The notes below the pieces were generated by a model that was not told the origin of the DNA, searched no databases, and saw only the letters and a program-made list of their open reading frames with translations. 5,261 nucleotides of DNA. Origin: Acidobacteriaceae bacterium. GTDB lineage: Bacteria > Acidobacteriota > Terriglobia > Terriglobales > Acidobacteriaceae. The stretch lies in assembly GCA_003165855.1 (NCBI GenBank), contig PMXH01000200.1, positions 1 through 5,261 of the forward strand, read 5' to 3'. A program made the position numbers and the translations under genes. Below, in pieces: positions 1-5,261 of this stretch. Each line of letters begins with the position of its first letter. The stretch's first letter is position 1.

Positions 1-2312
1 TTGTAGTCCTCGATGTCGCCCTTGTGAATGATGTGGCGGCGCGCATCCAGCACGTGATCGTTCTGCGTGGTGGCAAACTCGTAGGTGCCGGAAACCTTGC
101 GCGCCTCGAGCCCCGTGTCGTGCCATAGGGCTTGCGAGGTGCGCAGGCCGTAGGGGTTGAATCCCATGCCCGTGCCCGCGCGTCCGGCCCTGGTGCGGCC
201 GTAACCCAGGTGCAGCGTCACCGCGCCATCGATATGGCCGGGCTGGATGAACACCGGCGCGCGCAGCGACCGGCCCTTGTAAGTCAACTGCACCATGTCG
301 CCCGTCGCGGCCTTCAGGCGGTGTGCCGTCGCGGGGCTGACAATCGCGGCGTTGTCCCAGGTCAGCTTGGTGATCGGCTTGGGCAGTTCCTGCAGCCAGC
401 CGTTGTTGGAGAATTGCCCGTCGTAGATGGTGGGGTCGCGGCGGATGTTCAGCTCGATAGAGTTCTGTTCAGTCGTAACTTCCAAGCTGGGACTTGCAGA
501 TTTCGCGGTAACCGGTTTGGGAGCGAAGGTCGTGCCTTCGACCCATCCGTCATGCAGAGAGTTGCGCCAGAACTGCTCGAAGTCGGCATTGGAGTGCTGC
601 TTCTGCCAGTACGCGCGGACCAGATCGTAACCCGTGGCGTCGGCTTGACCTAAAAGGAGCGCGACGAATTCAAGCGCGCTCTTGCCGTTATACAGAGGAG
701 CAATCAGCGGCTGAATGATGCTGACCGTGCCGTCGTAAGCGCGGGCATCACCCCACGCTTCGAGTTCATGGGCTTGATTGACGTGCCACTGACAAAGCTC
801 GGCAGTTTCGTTCTGATAGAGGCCAAGATGAACGCGCAGTGGAACTTTGCCGTTCTTTAGGACGCTCGCGAAGTCGAGATCAGCAGGCGTGTCGTAAGCG
901 GGATTGCCGCCCAGAATGATCAGCAGATCGACCTTGCCAGCTTCGATGTCCGCAACGAGTTCTTTAATCGAGTCCGTGTTGTTGATCGGGTTCGCATCGA
1001 CCGGGTTGGAGTAGAAGACGGCCTTCCCGACGTTGCCAAGTTGCGCATTGATCGAATGCGCTAAAGCGTGAACCATTGGCGGCTGATGGTCGCCAGCGAC
1101 TATCAGGCTCGCGCCTTCATGAAGTCGGAGATCAACAAGAACCGTACCAAAGAATCGCCGCTCCATTTCAGAAAGCAGCCCCACTGCCGGATTTCCGATG
1201 GGAGCAGCCTCAATTCTCCGCCGATCTTCCTCCGTCGCGGGGCCGCCCACTTTCACCGGAACCGTACCGTTAACAAATGCCCCAGCCAATGTCTCTATTC
1301 TTGACGCCTGCACTGCCAGCCGATGATCTGCCTTCGCTCCCGTAGTCGTCGCCCCGCTCTCGATCACGTACAGCCGGTTCATCTTGCCGTCGGGATTGCG
1401 GCGCTTGGCGAAGTCGCGGATGTAGCGGACATTCCCCGGAAAGCCCGCATACAGGAAGTCGGCGTCGAGCGAGACGATTACGTCGGCCTTTTCGAAATCG
1501 TAGCGCGTCTCGACCGGCTGGCCGAAGGCCAGCTTCGCGCCTTCGAGCACGTTGTCGCGGTTGACCGGCTCATATACATGCCACTTGGCCTGCGGATAAA
1601 TCTTCAGGAAGTTACGCAGTTGGTCGGCGAGCGTGGGCGAAGAGATGGTCGGCGTAAGGATGCGAATGCCCGCGCCCTGCAGCGCTTTCTGCGCGCTGAG
1701 CGGGCCGCGAATCGCGGTGAGGAAAGTCTGCCAGGAGCGCTGGTCGCCCATGGACACGACGCTCTGCGAGCGGTCGGGATCGTACAGGCCGAGGATGTGG
1801 GCTTGCGCAAAAATGTCGGTGCCGCCGAGCGACGCGGGGTGCTTGTCGTTGCCTTCAATCTTTGTCGGACGTCCGAGATGGCTTTCGACCAGCAGCGGGC
1901 TGGCGTATCCGCCGAGCGTCATCGCCGTGGCATAGAACTGTGGGCGGCCGGGAATCACATCTTCGGGCTGGCGAACGTAGGGAACGATCGGCTCAAGGGG
2001 CAGGCGCACGCAGCCGGTCATGCCGGCCAGCGCCATGGAGGCGCCCATCACCTTCAAGAAGCCGCGGCGCGAAACGGAATCGACCCACTCGGAAGCGCCT
2101 TTGGGAAACTCGCGGTGCAACGCTTCCTGGAACGTGGGGCTGCCCGCAAGCTCTTCGAGGCTGCGCCAGTATTCTGGGCCGGCGTGCGTCTTCGAGGCTT
2201 CGTCCAGCCTCGCGCGCACCGATTCCAGATCCAGCTTGCCCTTCTGGCTGGGGCAAACTTCTTCTTTCTTCGTCTCGCGGGGCGCGCCGCCATTTTGTTC
2301 TTCCATCTTCAT
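1..2312 (-). CDS. actB: ActB, iron-sulfur/molybdopterin-like subunit of alternative complex III (3' end missing)
   Basis: This is the periplasm-facing electron-transfer subunit of alternative complex III, which oxidises membrane quinol. The frame is open for 770 codons and leaves the window at the left edge. Residues 46-76 (PEYWRSLEELAG ... FPKGASEW) are the conserved pre-signal extension of TAT-variant-translocated molybdopterin oxidoreductases. A twin-arginine motif SRRGFLK follows at 81-87, then a short hydrophobic stretch ending in MTGC. Cys101 is therefore a likely lipidation site; known ACIII structures have a lipid-anchored ActB. Residues from about 105 to 770 match the molybdopterin-oxidoreductase-like B1 half, with only one cysteine (Cys507), so no N-terminal 4Fe-4S motif is present. 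The ferredoxin-like B2 half that binds the clusters would lie beyond the window. The start at 2312 has only a weak GGA four bases upstream; Met3 at 2306 is an alternative. It follows actA after 186 bases. Databases may label it simply 'molybdopterin oxidoreductase'. Confidence 0.93.
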   Translation of the reverse strand, partial: MKMEEQNGGAPRETKKEEVCPSQKGKLDLESVRARLDEASKTHAGPEYWRSLEELAGSPTFQEALHREFPKGASEWVDSVSRRGFLKVMGASMALAGMTGCVRLPLEPIVPYVRQPEDVIPGRPQFYATAMTLGGYASPLLVESHLGRPTKIEGNDKHPASLGGTDIFAQAHILGLYDPDRSQSVVSMGDQRSWQTFLTAIRGPLSAQKALQGAGIRILTPTISSPTLADQLRNFLKIYPQAKWHVYEPVNRDNVLEGAKLAFGQPVETRYDFEKADVIVSLDADFLYAGFPGNVRYIRDFAKRRNPDGKMNRLYVIESGATTTGAKADHRLAVQASRIETLAGAFVNGTVPVKVGGPATEEDRRRIEAAPIGNPAVGLLSEMERRFFGTVLVDLRLHEGASLIVAGDHQPPMVHALAHSINAQLGNVGKAVFYSNPVDANPINNTDSIKELVADIEAGKVDLLIILGGNPAYDTPADLDFASVLKNGKVPLRVHLGLYQNETAELCQWHVNQAHELEAWGDARAYDGTVSIIQPLIAPLYNGKSALEFVALLLGQADATGYDLVRAYWQKQHSNADFEQFWRNSLHDGWVEGTTFAPKPVTAKSASPSLEVTTEQNSIELNIRRDPTIYDGQFSNNGWLQELPKPITKLTWDNAAIVSPATAHRLKAATGDMVQLTYKGRSLRAPVFIQPGHIDGAVTLHLGYGRTRAGRAGTGMGFNPYGLRTSQALWHDTGLEARKVSGTYEFATTQNDHVLDARRHIIHKGDIEDY

Positions 2313-2332
2313 TGGTTCCACGCTACACACTC

Positions 2333-2479
2333 TGTCATCCTGAGCGGAGCAAGAATTCGCGAAGCGAATTCTCGCGCAGTCGAAGGATCGCTACCACCAT
2401 GGAGCTGACGCGGCGCTAGGGATCCTTCGACTCCGTGTTTGCTTCGCTTCGCGGAGCAAACACTCCGCTCAGGATGACA
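2333..2479. repeat. composite inverted repeat between actA and actB
   Basis: The outer arms tgtcatcctgagcggag (2333-2349) and its exact reverse complement (2463-2479) are 17 bases long. Inner arms gtcgaaggatc (2379-2389) and its reverse complement (2421-2431) add 11 more. Between these blocks each arm carries its own small palindrome around a shared core cgcgaagcga (2358-2367; complement at 2444-2453). The left palindrome is agaattcg/cgaattct (2352-2359 with 2365-2372). The right one is gtgtttgct/agcaaacac (2435-2443 with 2455-2463). In the actA-actB transcript it starts 19 bases after the actA stop and ends 20 bases before the actB start, so it could fold without covering the actB start. I recognise the 'TCATCCTGAGCG...GTCGAAGGATC' type as a dispersed intergenic repeat, especially in Acidobacteriota, from memory. 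Its function is unknown to me; stabilising or attenuating the transcript is inference. Confidence 0.85.
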
Positions 2480-2498
2480 AGTTCTCATATTTCCGCTC

Positions 2499-3197
2499 TT
2501 ACCGGTGGCACGTGTTGCAACTCGTAATGTCTTTCACGCTTCGCACGCTGTATTTCTTCACCAGCGCCGAGCCTAAGTCGAGTTGATCCGTATAACTCTG
2601 TCCATCCACCACCACCGGGTTCGCGCTGGTGGGCTGCTGGTAGCGCATGTTGAATACCTGATCGCGCGGGCGCAGATTCTGTTCCGGCGCGCGATGGCAA
2701 CTCAAACACCACTCCATCTGCAACGATTCCTGCTGATACATGAGCGGCATCTGGTCGACGGGACCGTGGCAGGTGTTGCAACCCACTCCTTTATTCACAT
2801 GAATGCTGTGGTTGAAATAGACGAAGTCGGGTAGCTGGTTCACTCGCGTCCACTGCAGCGACTGACCGGAGCGGTAGCTGGCGCGGACCGGCTCCAGCAA
2901 CTGGGCGTTGGTCCAGATCTGCGAATGGCAGTTCATGCAGGTCTTGGTGGGAGGGATGCCGGCGAAGCTCGAAGTCTCAACCGAAGTGTGGCAGTAACGG
3001 CAGTCGATGCCGAGTCCGGTGACGTGATGCTGATGGCTGAAGGGCACGGGCTGCGGCTTGCGTACGCCCGCATAGGTAATGTAGGGCGAACGCTGGACTT
3101 CCATCGCCACCCATCCGAGCGCGGCAACGACGAAAACCGCGCCAAAGATCGTGGCCCGGGACAGGGTGTTCGTACTGCGATGAAAAATCTGCGACAT
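2499..3197 (-). CDS. actA: ActA, membrane-anchored pentaheme cytochrome c subunit of alternative complex III
   Basis: This 232-residue protein is the multiheme subunit that takes electrons from ActB inside ACIII and passes them towards cytochrome c or a terminal oxidase. Five CxxCH heme c sites are visible: CRYCH 66-70, CMNCH 87-91, CNTCH 140-144, CLSCH 164-168 and CNTCH 227-231, the last ending one residue before the C-terminus. Five hemes and this length fit the ActA family. A single hydrophobic segment at about residues 15-33 serves as an uncleaved N-terminal anchor, placing the hemes in the periplasm. Extra histidines at 55, 57, 58, 130 and 133 are candidate distal heme ligands. The start at 3197 puts the anchor at the N-terminus, but there is no clear Shine-Dalgarno sequence in front of it. 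The stop is TAA. It is probably the first gene of the act operon, with actB next and an inverted repeat between them. Other multiheme cytochromes are unlikely given the neighbouring actB. Confidence 0.95.
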   Translation of the reverse strand: MSQIFHRSTNTLSRATIFGAVFVVAALGWVAMEVQRSPYITYAGVRKPQPVPFSHQHHVTGLGIDCRYCHTSVETSSFAGIPPTKTCMNCHSQIWTNAQLLEPVRASYRSGQSLQWTRVNQLPDFVYFNHSIHVNKGVGCNTCHGPVDQMPLMYQQESLQMEWCLSCHRAPEQNLRPRDQVFNMRYQQPTSANPVVVDGQSYTDQLDLGSALVKKYSVRSVKDITSCNTCHR

Positions 3198-3248
3198 GCT
3201 TACGTACGAGCTTCAGAAAATACGAATGAGACCCAGCAGATCTCCAAT

Positions 3249-3276
3249 ATTATGGAGCGTGATGGTTGCGGCGCAA
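3249..3276 (-). promoter_or_regulatory. candidate sigma70-type promoter for actA (proximal)
   Basis: On the minus strand TTGCGC (3271-3276) and CATAAT (3249-3254) are separated by 16 bases. Transcription would begin near 3242, leaving a leader of about 45 bases before the actA start. It is a weaker -10 match than the distal candidate, but better placed. Either or both could be real, and this rests on pattern matching only. Confidence 0.3.
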
Positions 3277-3322
3277 AAGAAAACACCCACTGCTTTTTTC
3301 GCGTCAGGGATGAGAACTGGAG

Positions 3323-3351
3323 ATTATAAATATTTCGGGCACAGTTGTCGC
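3323..3351 (-). promoter_or_regulatory. candidate sigma70-type promoter for actA (distal)
   Basis: On the minus strand there is a perfect TATAAT -10 box at 3323-3328, with GCGACA (4 of 6 matches to TTGACA) at 3346-3351 and a 17-base spacer. It would start transcription near 3316, giving a leader of roughly 118 bases before actA. It lies in an AT-richer gap downstream of the aldehyde dehydrogenase gene. This is a consensus match only, and promoter rules for this phylum are less certain. Confidence 0.4.
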
Positions 3352-3444
3352 GTACTTTCCCCGGCGGGAGCGGAAAAACTTCCCGAAACTAAACACTACT
3401 GGAAATAGGTAATGTTGCGTTTCTCCATACTCAGGCGGATATCG

Positions 3445-4890
3445 CTAACGGAGATTCATCACCAACAGTTTCGGTTCGGTCATTTCTTCGATCGCGTAAC
3501 GCAGTCCCTCGCGGCCGAGGCCGGAGTCCTTCACGCCGCCGTAGGGCATCTGGTCGATGCGGAATGAAGGGATATCGCCCGCGATCAACGCCCCGACTTC
3601 CAGTTCGTCGTAGGCCTGGAAGAGCAGTTTGACGTCACGAGTAAACAGGCCAGCTTGCAGGCCGTAGTTGGAATTGTTGATGCGGCGCAGGGCTTCGTCA
3701 AAATTCTGATATGGCTCCACGGTAACCACGGGGCCGAAGATTTCCTGGCAGTTCACTTTCATCTCGGGATTGGTGCCGGTTAACACCGCGGGCTCAACGA
3801 TGGAACCCTTGCGGCCGCCACCGCACAGCAAGCGAGCGCCCGAGCGAACCGCTTCCTCGATCCAATTGGTGACGCGGACGGCATCGCTCTCTCGAATCAG
3901 CGGACCGAGGTCGGTCGATTCCTCCATGGGATCGCCGGTTTTCAGCTGCTTGACGCCGTCGACAAGAAGATCGGTGAACTTGCCGTAGACCGATTGCTGC
4001 ACCAGAATGCGCTGCACGGAAATGCAAGTCTGACCGGCGTAGGCGAAGCCACCGGAGATGCAGCGCTCGGCGGCGTAGGGAAGATCGGCGTCGCTGTGCA
4101 CGATGGCGCCGGCGTTGCCTCCCAGTTCGAGCGCGACTTTTTTCTTGCCGGCGCGGCGTTTGATGTCCCAGCCTACGGGCACGCTGCCGGTGAAGCTGAT
4201 CAGCTTGATGCGCTCGTCGGTGACCAGAAGGCTGGCGTCTTCGTTCGAGAGCGGCAGCACGTTGAGTCCGCCATCGGGCCAGCCTGCCTGCTGCACGCAC
4301 TCCGCCAGCAACAGCGAGCAGAGCGGAGTTTGCGGCGCGGGCTTCAATATCATGGAGCAGCCTGCCGCGATGGCGGGCGCTACCTTGTGGGCGACAAGGT
4401 TGAGCGGAAAATTGAAGGGCGTGATGCCTGCGATGGGACCGATGGGGAAGCGTTTTACGATGCCCCAGCGCCCCGCGGTCGATTGCTGCCAGTCGAGGGG
4501 AAGATATTCGCCGTAAATGCGCGTGGCCTCTTCCGCTGCGACGTTGAAAATGAACACGGCGCGGTCAACTTCGATGCGCGCTAGTTTGATGGGCTTGCCG
4601 GCTTCCTGCGCCAGAGTGCGGGAGAATTCGTCGCGGCGCTCGGCAATCGACTGGGCGACGCGACGCAGCACGCGCTGCCGCTCGAAGGCGGGCAGTCGGC
4701 GGGTAGTGCCGAAAGCCTTCACGGCGGCGGCGATGGCGGCCTCGGCATGCTCGCGGCGAGCCTGGATCAGGCGGCCGATTACGCTGCCATCGAAGGGCGC
4801 GCGGATCTCGACCACGTCGCCATCTTCCATCCAGCGGCCGTCCATAAAAAACCCGTGGGTCGCGACTGGGGCGAGCGTCATTTCCGGCAT
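3445..4890 (-). CDS. NAD(P)-dependent aldehyde dehydrogenase family protein
   Basis: This complete 481-residue protein belongs to the aldehyde dehydrogenase superfamily, cytosolic enzymes that oxidise an aldehyde to its acid with NAD(P)+. Expected residues are all visible: oxyanion-hole Asn160 in TPFNFP, Lys183 in LKPAP for cofactor binding, FTGSVPVG at 233-240 in the Rossmann fold, general base Glu255 in LELGG, catalytic Cys289 in GQTC, and Glu383 in EIFGP. The C-terminal GGVKDSGLGREG (451-462) is also typical. The length is normal for the family. The overall look recalls lactaldehyde/glyceraldehyde-type or y4uC-like dehydrogenases, but the substrate cannot be read from the sequence. The start at 4890 is supported by a GGAGG six bases upstream; Met4 is an unlikely alternative. 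The stop is TAG. It lies upstream of actA on the same strand, 247 bases away, and is divergent from the amidase gene. No link to ACIII is evident. Confidence 0.93.
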   Translation of the reverse strand: MPEMTLAPVATHGFFMDGRWMEDGDVVEIRAPFDGSVIGRLIQARREHAEAAIAAAVKAFGTTRRLPAFERQRVLRRVAQSIAERRDEFSRTLAQEAGKPIKLARIEVDRAVFIFNVAAEEATRIYGEYLPLDWQQSTAGRWGIVKRFPIGPIAGITPFNFPLNLVAHKVAPAIAAGCSMILKPAPQTPLCSLLLAECVQQAGWPDGGLNVLPLSNEDASLLVTDERIKLISFTGSVPVGWDIKRRAGKKKVALELGGNAGAIVHSDADLPYAAERCISGGFAYAGQTCISVQRILVQQSVYGKFTDLLVDGVKQLKTGDPMEESTDLGPLIRESDAVRVTNWIEEAVRSGARLLCGGGRKGSIVEPAVLTGTNPEMKVNCQEIFGPVVTVEPYQNFDEALRRINNSNYGLQAGLFTRDVKLLFQAYDELEVGALIAGDIPSFRIDQMPYGGVKDSGLGREGLRYAIEEMTEPKLLVMNLR

Positions 4891-4896
4891 GGTTGG

Positions 4897-4901
4897 CCTC
4901 C
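4897..4901 (-). promoter_or_regulatory. Shine-Dalgarno site of the aldehyde dehydrogenase gene
   Basis: The minus strand reads GCGGAGG, then six bases (CCAACC), then ATG at 4890. This fixes the first methionine as the start. It contrasts with actA and actB, which have no comparable site. Confidence 0.75.
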
Positions 4902-4922
4902 GCGTGCAGACAAACGCTTTTG

Positions 4923-4928
4923 ATTATA
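4923..4928 (-). promoter_or_regulatory. candidate -10 box of the aldehyde dehydrogenase promoter
   Basis: A perfect TATAAT on the minus strand lies 33 bases before the start codon. No recognisable TTGACA-like box is found 16-18 bases upstream, and there is no extended -10 TGn, so it would depend on an activator or be a chance match. Confidence 0.3.
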
Positions 4929-4973
4929 GGCCTTGGCGGTTGGTTGCTTTTTTCTGGAAAGCAAGATCATTAA

Positions 4974-4998
4974 ACACAGAGGGCACAGGAGCCCACTG
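4974..4998. repeat. short CACAG-type repeat in the divergent intergenic region
   Basis: Two near copies of a cacag(a/g)g-like word stand in tandem (cacaga at 4975-4980 and cacagg at 4984-4989). They overlap a 4-base inverted repeat gggc/gccc (4981-4984 and 4991-4994). Similar 'cacagaggacacagag' strings occur between genes in some environmental bacteria, as far as I recall. It is weak evidence for a functional element. Confidence 0.25.
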
Positions 4999-5021
4999 AG
5001 GAGCGGATTCCTTCTACTACA

Positions 5022-5261
5022 ATGAAGACCGTTAGGTCCATGCATATTCTAGAAACCATCGTTGAGCTTGCCCCGCGTCTGCGGCGGAAAGAAGTTTCCC
5101 CGCTGGAACTGACTCGTGCTTGCCTGGATCGCATCGAGAAACTTAATCCCACGCTGAATGCATTTATCACGGTGACTGCCGAATCGGCGCTGGCCGAAGC
5201 ACGGGCTGCGGAAATCGAAATCTCTCGTGGGGAATGGCGCGGTCCGCTGCATGGGATTCCG
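5022..5261 (+). CDS. amidase signature family protein, N-terminal fragment
   Basis: The frame is open from 5022 to the right edge (80 codons) and reads as the start of an amidase-signature enzyme, the hydrolase family that includes GatA and cleaves amide bonds with a Ser-cisSer-Lys triad. The diagnostic stretch is SPLELTRACLDRIEKLNP (residues 26-43), then LNAFIT and WRGPLHGIP (72-80). This order directly precedes the VAVKD catalytic-lysine segment in relatives, so the triad itself lies outside the window. An in-frame TAA at 4971 closes the frame upstream. The start is uncertain. ATG 5022 has GAGGAG 17 bases ahead, too far to be ideal. ATG 5040 (MHILETIVELAPRL) gives an N-terminus more like relatives, and a TACAAT at 5018-5023 could be its -10 box. 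It is transcribed away from the aldehyde dehydrogenase gene. GatA of the tRNA amidotransferase or a stand-alone amidase are both possible. Confidence 0.85.
   Translation, partial: MKTVRSMHILETIVELAPRLRRKEVSPLELTRACLDRIEKLNPTLNAFITVTAESALAEARAAEIEISRGEWRGPLHGIP

Larger units (their letters stand above)
3198..3444. other. non-coding gap between aldehyde dehydrogenase gene and actA
   Basis: These 247 bases hold no convincing gene. The stretch is visibly richer in A and T than its flanks and contains the two promoter candidates described separately. I found no T-tailed hairpin that would terminate the aldehyde dehydrogenase transcript, so read-through into actA cannot be excluded. Confidence 0.7.

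Noticed and set aside
132..653. A 173-codon plus-strand frame near the left edge
   Set aside because: It is antisense to actB, has no domain, and has no ribosome binding site that I can see.
1050..1320. Possible frameshift in actB, because no shorter minus-strand frame stood out here
   Set aside because: Reading the minus strand codon by codon shows the same frame open from 2312 to the left edge, with sensible protein sequence throughout.
1323..2408. A 361-codon open frame on the plus strand
   Set aside because: It lies opposite the continuous actB frame, which has a clear family match. The plus-strand product is arginine/alanine-rich with no recognisable domain, and it runs into the inverted repeat. 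It is a shadow of GC-rich coding sequence.
2333..2479. The inverted repeat considered as a CRISPR unit, an insertion sequence or a Rho-independent terminator
   Set aside because: There are only two arms in opposite orientation, no transposase frame between them and no T tract after the stem.
3365..3385. Hairpin-like cggga...tcccg after the dehydrogenase gene, considered as a terminator
   Set aside because: The stem is short and interrupted, and on the minus strand it is followed by GC-rich sequence instead of a T run.
3994..4584. A 196-codon plus-strand frame and a 168-codon minus-strand frame (3794-4300) inside the aldehyde dehydrogenase gene
   Set aside because: Both are overlapped by a complete dehydrogenase with intact catalytic residues. 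Their products are low-complexity and match nothing I know.

Overview
The window carries the promoter-proximal part of an alternative complex III (act) operon, read leftwards on the minus strand. To its right are a complete aldehyde dehydrogenase gene on the same strand and the first 80 codons of a divergent amidase gene. All proteins look bacterial. A member of the Acidobacteriota is my best guess. The reasons are the ACIII genes, the moderately high GC content, and a 'TCATCCTGAGCG...GTCGAAGGATC' inverted repeat between actA and actB of a type I associate with acidobacterial genomes. This assignment comes from memory and is not proved by the sequence.

Layout from left to right: 1-2312 (minus) is the first 770 codons of actB, running off the left edge. 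2333-2479 is a composite inverted repeat that fills most of the 186-base actB/actA gap. 2499-3197 (minus) is actA, a membrane-anchored pentaheme cytochrome c. 3198-3444 is an AT-richer non-coding gap with two sigma70-like promoter candidates pointing into actA. 3445-4890 (minus) is a 481-residue NAD(P)-dependent aldehyde dehydrogenase with all expected catalytic residues and a good ribosome binding site. 4891-5021 is a short divergent intergenic region. 5022-5261 (plus) is the N-terminus of an amidase-signature protein, cut by the right edge.

ActA and ActB work together in ACIII, a quinol:electron-acceptor oxidoreductase that replaces the cytochrome bc1 complex. ActC (the quinol-oxidising membrane subunit) and the other subunits would be expected beyond the left edge. 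ActB here shows the long pre-signal extension, the twin-arginine motif and a lipobox-like cysteine. Its iron-sulfur half is outside the window. The aldehyde dehydrogenase and amidase have no evident link to the respiratory complex.

I see no clearly undescribed system. The most interesting object is the inverted repeat inside the act operon. Its two arms share outer blocks and a 10-base core, but their inner stems differ in sequence and are each self-complementary, which suggests selection on a folded structure.
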